This document shows positions 32,931 to 45,756 of a stretch of DNA of 64,000 nucleotides, one piece after another. Each line of letters opens with the position of its first letter. Position 1 is the stretch's first letter. The DNA is from Thinopyrum elongatum (taxonomy: Eukaryota; Streptophyta; Magnoliopsida; Poales; Poaceae). Below the pieces are notes generated by a model. It saw only the letters and a program-made list of their open reading frames with translations, ran no database searches and was not told the origin of the DNA. The stretch lies in assembly GCA_011799875.1 (NCBI GenBank), contig CM022303.1:550205368-550269367 (forward strand), given 5' to 3'. A program made the position numbers and the translations under genes.

Positions 32931-34804
32931 TGATCATAAAGATCATTGATACGGGGCAGTGGGTATTTATTCTGGATTGTGGCTTGGTTAATGGGCCGGT
33001 AATCCTGAACCAATCGGTTAGTTCCATCCTTCTTCTTAACGAAGAGTGAAGGTGCTCCCCAAGCAGAGGAACTGGGGCGGATGAAACCACTCTTAAGTGA
33101 CTTGTCGATTTCTTCCTTAAGCTCAAGAAGGTGATGCGGAGGCATCTTATAAGGTCGCTTGGCAATAGGAACGGTGCCAGGCTTCAAGTCAATGACAAAC
33201 TCGACAGCTCTAGCCGGGGGTATGCCTGGAAGTTCTTCTGGAAAGACGTCTGGAAAATCTCGAACGACAGGAACGTTCTCGATCCCTTCCAGAGGTGAGG
33301 CGTTCAAAGCATTCATAACATATATCTCAGCTTCAGCGTCTCGAGTAATTCGGGCAGTGTAGTTCACTGTCTCATCGGAGGGGTGAAGAAGTTGGATAAC
33401 TTTAGTGGCACAATTGATCGAAGCAATGTGAGCTTTCAACCAATCCATTCCGAGTATGAGGTCTATGGTGGAAGACTTCAGGATAATAGGGGAAGCTAGG
33501 AATTCAAATTCCTCGATTTCAACAGGGACATTATGTGCCATCATAGTGGTTTGACATTGGCCTCCAGGGGTATGGACAACTATTGGCAGGTTCATCTTTT
33601 CGAATGCAATGTCATGAGATAATGCAAATGCTTCAGACATGAATGAATGCGATGCTCCTGAATCAAATAATACAGAAGCAGGTACTGAGTCAACAGGAAG
33701 GGTACCCATCACAGTAGCAGGTTGATCCTGGACTTCTTCAATGTCAATGTTGTAAGCCTGACCACGACCACGTGAAGCAGACCCAGTATTATAGTTGCGG
33801 GTCTGATTGTTGCCACGGCCATATCCACGGCCAGCACGAGGAAAATCTAACTGATTCTGAGTCTGGCGGCAGTCTTTAGCCTGGTGGCCTGGTTTGCGGC
33901 ACTTGAAACACAAACCATCTTCAGGACGAAGAGGGGCATTGTTCTGAATAGCTTGAGCCTTTGACGGTCTCGGTGGTGGAGGAGGCAGACGTGGTGCAGC
34001 ATTGTTCTTTGGCGCAGAGGTATTGGGACGGAACGCGTTGTTGGGAATCCAAACTCTACGCTTCGGTGCTGAGCCCGAAGATGAGCCAGCATCACGATAG
34101 CGCTTCTGCGAGTCCTTGTGTTCCATCTGAGCGGTCTCAACAAGAATATCCTTGTTCACTAGAGTTGAGAAGTCATTGATGTCTTGAGCAGCTAGTGCAA
34201 GCTTGAGGTCAGGGTGGAGTCCATTACGGAACTTCTCCTGTCTGCGAGCATCTGTGGCGATGTCTTCTTCAGCATAGCGGGAGAGATCAAGAAATTCCCG
34301 CTGATAAGCTTCGACGGTTTTATTGCCCTGGGTGAGGTTACGGAACTGGGTCTTCATGCGTTCCATAATTGCTTGAGGGATGTAACGTGTACGGAAAGCA
34401 GCCTGGAACTCATACCAGGTGATGACTGTTCCAACAGGCAGAGTACGCTTGTGTGTGTCCCACCATTGAGCAGCGGGGCCCTTTAAGAAAAAGGCCGCAA
34501 AGGTGACAAAGTTGGCGGGGGCGACATTAGCAGACTCCATCTCGTGAGTGATGTCGCGGAGCCAGTCATCAGCATCCAGTGGCTTGTCAGAGTTGCGAAA
34601 CTGCGTTGGGTTGAGTCGCGTAAACTCTGTCAAAGTTATTGAAGCTGGGTTCTGGTTCTGGTTGTTCTGATGCGGAAACTGAGCCATGATTCCAACCATG
34701 AACTGGCGGTTAAGCTCAAACTGTTGCATCATAGCCGCCATATAGTCTGGCGGTGGTGGACGTTCAGGGGCACGACCACGACCACGACCACCTGGTCTAA
34801 CCAT
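32903..34804 (-). pseudogene. Chromovirus gag-protease-RT start, first copy
   Basis: Starts at ATG 34804 ([17 protein letters not shown]), the same start as the other two copies. It carries the gag core, the zinc knuckle [14 protein letters not shown], the protease motif [12 protein letters not shown] and the beginning of RT ([19 protein letters not shown]). The frame then ends early at 32903 because of an indel at the edge of the noisy stretch. Upstream (34805-35055) is untranslated leader. Confidence 0.85.
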
Positions 34805-35055
34805 CCTGCTAAGTATCAACAGGGGGGTAGCTTAGTAAAAGCAATTGCGAGTGTTTAGCGACAAGTATGATGTAACACGACAATACTTTAAGCAGTGTAA
34901 TAGATACATAACAGTAGTCGATTAAGACATACAGATCCATACACAAAGTCGGGTACATGCGGACAGCATAACAGCGCAAATTAAAAGCTAGACATACTAG
35001 GCGGCGCGCAGGCACGCGGTAAGGAAGTACACAACGAGACATAGCAAAGGCTACA

Positions 35056-35751
35056 TCAACGTCGGAGAAAACCACTGTAACGGGGTAACTGCGAGTGCGG
35101 ACGACGAATATTCGTCGCGGAAGGATCCGGTGCTCCATGTGCACTCTGATGCAGAACCCGGTCTCGAACTGTAAGAAGAGGTCCACGTGCAGGTGTGTGA
35201 CCTCCAACAGCAGGCCAGTCAATACCAGCATACATCTGAGTCCTGCGCGGGTAAAGGATGTGCTCCGGATGTATCCCTGCACGAACAGCGGGCATCAACT
35301 GCGTCATAGCATCGTAGAGACGTGCTCGAGTGGCAACCAACTCGACGGCAAGAGCCCGAACAGTGCGATCCAGAGCCTGAGTGCACTGAATCAGAACGCG
35401 GTGGTCATATCGGCGAGGCTCGTACGGGGCACAGATAGCTGTGTAGTATCCGGTAGCATCTCCAGCAGGGGCATACGGAATGTATCGGAACTCAGAGTCA
35501 TCCAAGATATCACTGAACTGTCCTCGAAGACGTGCGACAGCAGAGTAGGCGGCATCATGTACTGCCATCTCAATCGTCACGCCGATACCGTGGAAAAGGT
35601 GCAGCTCGGTGTCTGAGTCATTCTGCCGATCATAGATACGAACATCAGCATGGTACTGCTCCTGATTAAACTCGCGGTAATCCTCGTAAACCATGTACTC
35701 AGGGTACCAGCGGTAGCCAAGTCTGGTCATGAGAGCGATCAGGACAGCTGG
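35056..35751 (-). pseudogene. Extra ORF upstream of gag, first copy, 5' end replaced
   Basis: Same protein as 52723-53493 from about residue 25 on (FPAVLIALMTRLGYRWYPEY to the C-terminal PRYSGFLRR). Its N-terminus is lost because the leader is joined at about 35752 to the middle of an LTR. The open frame continues into LTR sequence up to 35898 by chance. Confidence 0.75.
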
Positions 35752-38024
35752 AAACCTAGGCTCAGCAGAGAGGTCAGCACGCCGGACTAACCTATGCACC
35801 CAGGGGTCTCGGGCCATCGCCCTGGGTACCCTGCGCGTTGCTTGGCTGGCCGGGGTGCAGGCGCGACACTGAACTCGCCAGTGAAGTATCCAGCCCAATC
35901 CCGACGATCAGCCCGCACGGTGAATCGTGACGTCTGATAAGCTTTCGGCGAAACGTACATCGCAGAGGGCCCCATAACCATTATCCCGCGTGGTGGCAGT
36001 GCGTATAGGGCACGTCGACCCACTCAGATCACACACCCAAATCCAATAGGCTCAATTAGTATCAAGCGGAGACAATCAGAGTCTCTGATGCTCCGCCACA
36101 ATGTCACACTCGAGTGCCCTTCCGGCACACCCGAAATCATAGATCCCCAGCGGGTACCCACCAGGGTGGACCCGCCTGTGAAAAAGGTCAAGTAACCGTG
36201 TGGTCATAATCATCAGGGTGAACGTAAGAGGTATCACCCTCGAGGTTCACACTGAGGGGTTGCACGACAGAGTCGTATCGGACATGGAGAAGGAGGAATC
36301 ACCCTCGATGACCACGACCGTACAACTATGCTGCAGAGTATTCATCAGGAGTGCGTTACGAGGTATCACCCTCGGCACTCGATAGTTACTACGCAGAGTC
36401 GTACAACTAAGGGGGGTGTGAAGTGAGGCGTCTGTCTCTGATCGACGATCACGTTGATCGAGTCGTCGATGAACAAGCAGGGGCGACAAAGTAAGGTGGT
36501 GGGGTCACAGATGGTTCATACCAACCTATACTAAACAGTTTATCATAGGCAGGTAAGATAGCAATGAACAGGTTACAACAGCAGGCTATGCATCAGAATA
36601 GGAGCATACATTAACAGTAGCGAAATCTAATGCAAGCAGGAGAATAGAATGGGCGATATCTGGAATGCTCAAGGGGGGGGGCTTGCCTGGTTGCTCTGGC
36701 AAGAGAGGGAGGTCGTCAACGGGCTGCTCGTCGGTAGAGTAGTCGTATCCTGGTGCAGCGTCGTCGGTCTCGGCGTCTATCGAGAGAGAAGGAGGGGGAG
36801 AGAAACAATAAATTCCACGGCAAATATGCAAACAATATGTATGACATGCCTAAATGATATGCCGGGGTGTTCTACTGCCTAACTAAATGATTTAGTTAAT
36901 TTAGGAATTTATTCGGATTTATTTAATTAAAGTTGGACACTATTCATTTATCGAAATCGGTCTAATTGTTCAACGTTCTTATAGCTGCGGGCGTCTGACG
37001 GAGATACCGAGGGCGTATCCGGGCCCGTATCGTCGTTCTGAGCAAGTTTCATGTATAAAATATTTTCATCGGAGATACGGTTTAAAAGATATGATTTTCT
37101 AAAGTTTTTATTAATTTCTAAAATTTAATTAATTATTTAATTCAACATTATCCGAAACAGTGATTGATGACGTCAGCATGACATCATGCTGACGTCAGCA
37201 GCCACCTGACAGGGTGGGTCCCACCTGTCATAGGCTGTTAGGTTAATTAGGTTTAATTAATTTAATTACTGATTAATTAACACTAATTAGTTAATTAGAT
37301 TAACCTAATCAGGATTAATTAACTAATTAATTAACTAATTAATTATTTAATTAATCATTTTATTTATTTCTATTTTTATTTTCTATTTCTTTTAAATCGT
37401 TTTTAGGGGGGTGGGCCCCATCTGTCAGCGGCACAGGGGGGGCAGGGCCCACCGGGCAGTGGCCCATACGGCCACACGGGGCGGGCGTGGGCGCAGCCCG
37501 AGCGGGCGCGTCCAGGGTGCGCCCGGGCGCTGGCCACGGGCGCCGGCGAGGCGCGGCTGGACGGGTCGGTGGTGAGCGCGGGGCCACGGCGCGCGATGCG
37601 GACGAGCGCGCGGGCGAGGTGTGGGGGCGCGCGCGCGTGCGGGTGGCCGCGGCGAGCGGAGGCAGAGGCGAGAGGACGAGCGGCAGCGGCGGCTGGAGTG
37701 GGCAAAACATAATTCCATATTTATTTCAGATTTAATAAATGGTTACTAAATATTATCTTTATCCACTGTTTGAGGTTGTTCGAGTCACTTATCCAATTCC
37801 AATGATGTTGGTTTCAATTTTAGAATAGCCTCTGGAATATTTGTTATTTATCTGACATTTTAGCTCCTATGTTGGACAACTTTTATATTCCACTTTCATT
37901 TAAATTTGAATTTGACTTAGGAGTTGAAATGCAATATGATGCTAATGATGATTATGCACTGTCGATCATGCTAACATGTCATTATCAAAAGTGATTACTG
38001 TTGCTAATCACCGGGGGTGTTACA
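35752..38024 (-). repeat. Truncated, divergent chromovirus LTR (second)
   Basis: Corresponds to the outer left LTR from about 27319 on, lacking about 908 bp at the left. It also lacks most of the GC-rich section, with a junction near 37698 (ggctggagtgggc/aaaacataattcc). It keeps the end GGGGGTGTTACA at 38024. It carries a block at about 37200-37245 absent from the outer LTRs and has undeaminated TGACGTCA sites, so it comes from a different family member. Confidence 0.85.
37168..37197. promoter_or_regulatory. 30-bp palindrome with two TGACGTCA sites in the second LTR
   Basis: Two TGACGTCA octamers (37168-37175, 37190-37197) form the arms of a near-perfect palindrome. TGACGTCA is the core bound by plant bZIP (TGA/CRE-type) factors. 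Placement in the LTR suggests an enhancer, but no activity is shown. Confidence 0.55.
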
Positions 38025-38060
38025 ACTCTCCTCATCTATTAAGAATTCTCGTCCCGAGAA

Positions 38061-41000
38061 TTAAGAGGAAGACTGAAAGAAAGAGGGGTATTCTTCGCGA
38101 AGACGATCCTCGCGTTCCCAAGTGGCTTCATCTTCAGAATGATTTGACCACTGAACCTTGAGGAACTTGATTGACTTTTGACGTGTTCGACGCTCAGCTT
38201 GATCAAGAATACGGATGGGATATTCTGGATATGACAGATCTTCCCGTAATTCAAGCACTTCATGATCCACAGCTCTAATAGGATCCTTGAAGCAGCGGCG
38301 GAGTTGGGATACATGAAAGACGTCATGTACTTGAGAAAGGTTTGGCGGCAATTGCAACTGATATGCCACTTCTCCTCGACGGGCAAGAATACGGAACGGG
38401 CCAATGTAGCGAGGGGCTAACTTGCCTTTGATTCCGAACCGATGAGTGCCTTTCAACGGAGTGACGCGGAGGTAAGCTTGCTCGCCAGGTTGATAGACTA
38501 TTTCCTGGTGCTTACGGTCATAGTTGCTCTTCTGACGAGACTGAGCAGATTTCAAATGTTCACGAACAATGCGGACTTGTTCTTCAGCTTGCCGAATAAT
38601 GTCCGGTCCGACGAGTGAGCGTTCCCCAGTTTCTGACCAATTCAGAGGGGTTCGACACTTACGACCGTATAAAACTTCAAACGGTGCCATCTTCAGACTA
38701 GCTTGATAGCTATTGTTGTAAGAGAATTCGGCATACGGGAGAGATTCCTCCCATTTCTTACCGAAGGAGATGACGCAAGCTCGAAGCATATCTTCGAGCA
38801 CTTGATTAACTCGTTCAACTTGACCCTGTCACTGAGGGTGAAAAGCGGTGCTAAAAGACAGGTGAGTTCCCATAGCTTCTTGGAAACTATTCCAGAATCT
38901 GGAGGTGAAGAGGCTGCCACGATCAGAACTGATCTCCAACGGAACACCGTGGAGTGACACAATTCGGGAAACATACAAGTCTGCTAACTGGCTAGCAGTG
39001 ATTGTCTCTTTAACTGGCAGAAAGTGGGCAACCTTAGAGAATCGGTCAATGACGACAAATATAGCATCATTACCCTTCTGGGATTTGGGAAAACCAGTAA
39101 TGAAATCCATTTGGACCTTGTCCCATTTCCATTCAGGAATTTCCAGGGGTTGCAGAGTTCCTGCGGGCCTTTGATGTTGAGCTTTAACGCGGCGGCAAAC
39201 GTCACACTCAGAAACATAACGAGCAATGTCTCGCTTCATATTAGGCCACCAGAATCTTTGACAAATGTCACGGTACATCTTTGTGCTACCAGGGTGAATG
39301 GACAAGGGAGTGTCATGAGCTTCCTTCATAACGTTTTCCCTCTCATTCTTGAACTGGGGTACGAAGAGACGGTGTTGGAAAAATAGGATCCCATCTGCAT
39401 CAAGATGGAATTCCGACGGCTTTCCTTTCTCGAGGTATCGCTTGATCTTTTCAACTTCAGTGTCATACCTTTGCATAACCTTAATGCCGTGTTCTAAATC
39501 TGGTTCGACAACCAGGGTATTGAGATAACCCTGTGGAACAATATGGAGGTTCAATTTGCAAAGCTCTTCATGGAGAAGAGGTTGTGTTTCTTGAACCATA
39601 AGATTGTTGCTATAGGACTTGCGACTCAAAGCATCGGCCATTACATTAGCCTTGCCGGGGGTATATGAAATATTCATATCATAATCGGCAATTGTTTCGA
39701 GCCATCTTTGTTGACGAAGGTTCAGATCTGGTTGAGTATATAAATACTTCAAGCTTTGGTGATCCGTGTATATCTCGCAATGGTTACCGAGAAGGTAATG
39801 TCGCCATAGCTTCAAGGCATAGATAACCGCAGAAAGTTCAAGATCATGCACGGGATAATTTTCTTCATGAGGACGCAATTGTCGGGAGGCATAAGCAATC
39901 ACTTTGCGCTCTTGCATTAGGACACAGCCTAATCCTTGACGAGATGCATCACAGTATATCACGAAATCCTTTTGGGAATCCGGGGGTGCTAGTACTGGGG
40001 CAGATGTCAATTTATCTTTTAGTGTCTGAAAGCTTTCTTGGCATTTTTCTGTCCACTCAAATTTAACACCTTTGTGAAGCAGATATGTCAATGGTTTCGC
40101 AATCTTGGAAAAGTTCTCAACGAATCGACGGCAATAACTAGCAAGTCCGAGAAAACTTCTGACTTGCTTAACATTCTTTGGGGGAGTCCAGTCGAGAATA
40201 GCCTGAACTCGTTCGGGGTTAACAGCAATCCCATCCTTGGAAATCACATGTCCAAGGTAAGTTACTTCAGGAAGCCAAAATTCGCATTTGGAATACTTGG
40301 CATACAACTGGTGTTCTTGGAGCCTTTCTAGAACAAGGCAGAGATGTTCAGCATGTTCCTCTTTATTCTTAGAATAGACCAGAATATCATCTAGATATAC
40401 CACGACGAATTTGTCGAGGTAATCCATGAATATATAATTCATCAGACGGGAGAATGTAGCTGGGGCATTCGTTAGGCCAAATGACATGACGGTGTATTCA
40501 TAGGAGCCATAACGAGTGACGAATGCAGTCTTGGGAATGTCCTCTTCACGGACACGGATTTGGTGATAACCCAACCTCAAGTCGAGTTTAGAGAACACCG
40601 ATGATCCGGCAAGTTGATCATAAAGATCATTGATACGGGGCAGTGGGTATTTATTCTGGATTTTGGCTTGGTTAATGGGCCGGTAATCCTGAACCAATCG
40701 GTTAGTTCCATCCTTCTTCTTAACGAAGAGTGAAGGTGCTCCCCAAGCAGAGGAACTGGGGCGGATGAAACCACTCTTAAGTGACTTGTCGATTTCTTCC
40801 TTAAGCTCAAGAAGGTGATGCGGAGGCATCTTATAAGGTCGCTTGGCAATAGGAACGGTGCCAGGCTTCAAGTCAATGACAAACTCGACAGCTCTAGCCG
40901 GGGGTATGCCTGGAAGTTCTTCTGGAAAGACGTCTGGAAAATCTCGAACGACAGGAACGTTCTCGATCCCTTCCAGAGGTGAGGCGTTCAAAGCATTCAT

Positions 41001-42488
41001 AACATATATCTCAGCTTCAGCGTCTCGAGTAATTCGGGCAGTGTAGTTCACTATCTCATCGGAGGGGTGAAGAAGTTGGATAACTTTAGTGGCACAATTG
41101 ATCGAAGCAATGTGAGCTCTCAACCAATCCATTCCGAGTATGAGGTCTATGGTGGAAGACTTCAGGATAATAGGGGAAGCCAGGAATTCAAATTCCTCGA
41201 TTTCAACAGGGACATTATGTGCCATCATAGTGGTTTGACATTGGCCTCCAGGGGTACGGACAACTATTGGCAGGTTCATCTTTTCGAATGCAATGTCATG
41301 AGATAATGCATATGCTTCAGACATGAATGAATGCGATGCTCCTGAATCAAATAATACAGAAGCAGGTACTGGGTCAACAAGAAGGGTACCCATCACAGTA
41401 GCAGGTTGATCCTGGACTTCTTCAATGTCAATGTTGTAAGCCTGACCACGACCACGTGAAGCAGACCCAGTATTATAGTTGCGGGTCTGATTGTTGCCAC
41501 GGCCATATCCACGGCCAGCACGAGGAAAATCTAACTGATTCTGAGTTTGGCGGCAGTCTTTAGCCTGGTGGCCTGGTTTGCGGCACTTGAAACACAAACC
41601 ATCTTCAGGACGAAGAGGGGCATTGTTCTGAATAGCTTGAGCCTTTGACGGTCTCGGTGGTGGAGGAGGCAGACGTGGTGCAGCATTGTTCTTTGGCGCA
41701 GAGGTATTGGGACGGAACGCGTTGTTGGGAATCCAAACTCTACGCTTCGGTGTTGAGCCCGAAGATGAGCCAGCATCACGATAGCGCTTCTGCGAGTCCT
41801 TGTGTTCCATCTGAGCGGTCTCAACAAGAATAGCCTTGTTCACTAGAGTTGAGAAGTCATTGATGTCTTGAGCAGCTAGTGCAAGCTTGAGGTCAGGGTG
41901 GAGTCCATTACGGAACTTCTCCTGTCTGCGAGCATCTGTGGCGATGTCTTCTTCAGCATAGCGGGAGAGATCAAGAAATTCCCGCTGATAAGCTTCGACG
42001 GTTTTATTGCCCTGGGTGAGGTTACGGAACTGGGTCTTCATGCGTTCCATAATTGCTTGAGGGATGTAACGTGTACGGAAAGCAGCCTGGAACTCATACC
42101 AGGTGATGACTGTTCCAACAGGCAGAGTACGCTTGTGTGTGTCCCACCATTGAGCAGCGGGGCCCTTTAAGAAAAAGGCCGCGAAGGTGACAAAGTTGGC
42201 GGGGGCGACATTAGCAGACTCCATCTCATGAGTGATGTCGCGGAGCCAGTCATCGGCATCCAGGGGCTTGTCAGAGTTGCGAAACTGCGTTGGGTTGAGT
42301 CGCGTAAACTCTGTCAAAGTTATTGAAGCTGGGTTCTGGTTCTGGTTGTTCTGATGCGGAAACTGAGCCATGATTCCAACCATGAACTGGCGGTTAAGCT
42401 CAAACTGTTGCATCATAGCCACCATATAGTCTGGCGGTGGTGGACGTTCAGGGGCACGACCACGACCACGACCACCTGGTCTAACCAT
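38061..42488 (-). CDS. Chromovirus gag-pol polyprotein, best copy, one in-frame UGA
   Basis: ATG at 42488-42486. Domains by residue: gag core about 50-235; zinc knuckle [14 protein letters not shown] 299-312; aspartic protease LFDSGAS (Asp 381); RT about 545-760 with YLDD 698-701; RNase H about 840-960 (Asp 847, Glu 884, Asp 909); integrase HHCC 1058-1098 and DDE core with Asp 1128 and Asp 1189; chromodomain-like C-terminus ([20 protein letters not shown]). Codon 1220 is UGA (38831-38829), directly after FHPQ. The same frame then runs without interruption to 38061 (1,475 residues counting through). The Glu completing DD35E is at 1225, after the stop, so termination there would leave an inactive integrase. 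The upstream extension to 42965 is leader sequence, not protein. Confidence 0.88.
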
Positions 42489-42738
42489 CCTGCTAAGTAT
42501 CAACAGGGGGTAGTTTAGTAAAAGCAATTGCGAGTGTTTAGCGACAAGTATGATGTAACACGACAATACTTTAAGCAGTGTAATAGATACATAACAGTAG
42601 TCGATTAAGACATACAGATCCATACACAAAGTCGGGTACATGCGGACAGCATAACAGTGCAAATTAAAAGCTAGACATACTAGGCGGCGCGCAGGCACGC
42701 GGTAAGGAAGTACACAACGAGACATAGCAAAGGCTACA

Positions 42739-43365
42739 TCAACGTCGGAGAAAACCACTGTAACGGGGTAACTGCGAGTGCGGACGACGAATATTCGTCG
42801 CGGAAGGATCCTGTGCTCCATGTGCACTCTGATGCAGAACCCGGTCTCGAACTGTAAGAAGAGGTCCACGTGCAGGTGTGTGACCTCCAACAGCAGGCCA
42901 GTCAATACCAGCATACATCTGAGTCCTGCGCGGGTAAAGGATGTGCTCCGGATGTATCCCTGCACGAACAGCGGGCATCAACTGCGTCATAGCATCGTAG
43001 AGACGTGCTCGAGTGGCAACCAACTCGACGGCAAGAGCCCGAACAGTGCGATCCAGAGCCTGAGTGCACTGAATCAGAACGCGGTGGTCATATCGGCGAG
43101 GCTCGTACGGGGCACAAATAGCTGTGTAGTATCCGGTAGCATCTCCAGCAGGGGCATACGGAATGTATCGGAACTCAGAGTCATCCAAGATATCACTGAA
43201 CTGTCCTCGAAGACGTGCGACAGCAGAGTAGGCGGCATCATGTACTGCCATCTCAATCGTCACGCCGATACCGTGGAAAAGGTGCAGCTCGGTGTCTGAG
43301 TCATTCTGCCGATCATAGATACGAACATCAGCATGGTACTGCTCCTGATTAAACTCGCGGTAATC
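42739..43365 (-). pseudogene. Extra ORF upstream of gag, second copy, 5' truncated
   Basis: Matches the 52723-53493 protein from about residue 43 to its end. At 43365 the leader is joined abruptly to a pol segment (the 'gcctttcaacggag' block also found at about 38451), removing the N-terminus and the primer-binding side. Confidence 0.75.
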
Positions 43366-45756
43366 CGCCTTTCAACGGAGTGACGCGGAGGTAAGCTTGC
43401 TCGCCAGTGTGATAGACATTTCCTGGTGCTTACGGTCATAGTTGCTCTTCTGACGAGACTGAGCAGATTTCAAATGTTCACGAACAATGCGGACTTGTTC
43501 TTCAGCTTGCCGATAATGTCCGGTCCGACGAGTGAGCGTTTCCCCCAGTTCTGACCATTCAAGAGGGGTTCGCACTTACGACCGTATAAAACTTCAAACG
43601 GTGCCATCTTCAGACTAGCTGTGAGCTATTGTTGTAAGAGAATTCGGCTCATACCGGGAGATTCCTCCCATTTCTACCGAAGGAGAGACGCAAGCTCGAA
43701 GCATATCTTCGAGCACTTGATTAACTCGTTCAACTTGACCCTGTCACTGAGGTGGAAAAGCGGTGGCTAAAAGACAGGTGAGTTCCCATAGCTTTCTTGG
43801 AAACTATTCCAGCATCTGGAGTGAAGAGGCTGCCACGATCAGAACTGATCTCCAACGGACACCGTGGAGTGACACAATTCGGGAAACATACAAGTCTGCT
43901 AAGGCTAGCAAGTGATTGTCTCTTAACGGCAGAAAGTGGGCAACCTTAGAGAACGGTCAATGACGACAAATATGCATCATTACCCTTCTGGGATTTGGGA
44001 AAACCAGATAAGTGAAATCCATTTGGACCTTGTCCCATTTCCATTCAGGAATTTCCAGGGGTTGCGAGTTCCTGCGGCCTTTGATGTTGAGCTTTAAAGC
44101 GGCCGGCAAACGTCACATCAGAAACATAAGAGCAATGTCTCGCTTCATATTAGGCCACCAGAATCTTTGACAAATGTCACGGTACATCTTTGTGCTAACA
44201 GGGTGAATGGACAAGGGAGTGTCATGAGCTTCCTTCATAACGTTTTCCCCTCATTCTTGAACTTGGGTACGAAGAGACGGTGTTGGAAAAATAGGATCCC
44301 ATCTGCATCAAGATGGAATTCCGACGGCTTTCCTTTCTCGAGGTATCGCTTGATCTTTCAACTTCAGGTTCATACTTTGATAACCTTAATGCGTGTTCTA
44401 AATCTGGTTCGACAACCAGTATTGAGATAACCCTGTGGAACAATATGGAGGTTCAATTTGCAAAGCTCTTCATGGAGAAGAGGTTGGGTTTCTTGAACCA
44501 TAGATTGTTGCTATAGGACTTGCGACTCAAAGCATCGGCCATTACATTAGTGCCTTGCGGGGGTATATGAAATATTCAATCAACTCGCAATTGTTTCGAG
44601 CATCTTTGTTGACGAAGGTTCAGATACTGGTTAGTATATAAATACTTCAAGCTTTGGTGATCCGTGTATATCTCGCAACGGTTACCGAGAAGGTAATGTC
44701 GCCATAGCTTCAAGGCATAGATAACCGCAGAAAGTTCAAGATCATGCACGGGATAATTTTCTTCATTGGGCGCAATTGTCGGGAGGCATAAGCAATCACT
44801 TTGCGCTCTTGCATTAGGACACAGCCTAATCCTTGACGGAATCTCACAGTATATCACGAAATCCTTTGGAATGGGGGGTGCTAGTACTGGGGCAGATGTC
44901 AATTTATCTTTTAGTGTTGAAAGCTTCTTGGCATTTTTCTGTCCACTCAAATTTAACAACCTTGTGAAGCAGATATGTCAATGGTTTCGCAATCTTGGAA
45001 AAGTTCTCAACGAATCGACGGCAATAACTAGCAAGTCCGAGAAAACTTCGACTTGCTTAACATTCTTGGGGGAGTCCAGTCGAGAATAGCTGAACTCGTT
45101 CGGGGTTAACAGCAATCCCATCCTTGGAAATCACATGTCCAAGGTAGTTACTTCAGGAAGCCAAATTCGCATTTGGAATACTTGGCATACAACTGGTGTT
45201 CTTGGAGCTTTCTCAGAACAAGGCAGAGATGTTCAGCATGTTCCTCTTTATTCTTAGAATAGACCAGAATATCATCTAGATAACACGACGAATTTGTCGA
45301 GGTAATCCATGAATATAAATTCCTAGACGGGAGAACAGAATGTAGCTGGGGCATTCGTTAGGCACAATGAATGACGGTGTATTCATAGGAGCCATAACGA
45401 GTGACGAATGCAGTTCTTGGGAATGTCCTCTTCACGACAACGGATTTGGTGATAACCCAACCTCAAGTCGAGTTTAGAGAACACCGATGATCCGGAAGTT
45501 GATCATAAAGATCATTGATACGGGCAGTGGTATTTATTCTGGATTTTGGCTTGGTTAATGGGCCGGTAATCCTGAACCAATCGGTTAGTTCCATCCTTCT
45601 TCAACGAAGAGTGAAGGTGCTCCCCAAGCAGAGGAACTGGGCGGATGATGAAACCACTCTTAGTGACTTGTCGATTTTCTTCCTTAAGCTCAAGAGGTGA
45701 TGCGGAGGCATCTCTATAAGGTCGCTTGGCCATAGGAACGGTGCCAGGCTTCAGTC
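43366..45756 (-). pseudogene. Chromovirus pol fragment, indel-rich
   Basis: Aligns with about 38451-40870 (integrase tail to RT start) but with frequent small indels. It begins at a sharp junction with the second leader and ends at a sharp junction with LTR sequence near 45757. Readable pieces are the RNase H/RT blocks at 44576-44959 and [18 protein letters not shown] (45148-45354). It is likely low-quality sequence. Confidence 0.75.

Noticed and set aside
35095..35616. 173-aa plus-strand frame repeated at 42778-43299 and 52762-53283
   Set aside because: It is antisense to the extra ORF and conserved only because the DNA is repeated; no domain or promoter context supports it.
38829..42965. 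Upstream extension of the gag-pol frame from 42488 to 42965
   Set aside because: The extension translates leader sequence; all copies share the MVRPGG start, which is the plausible gag initiator.
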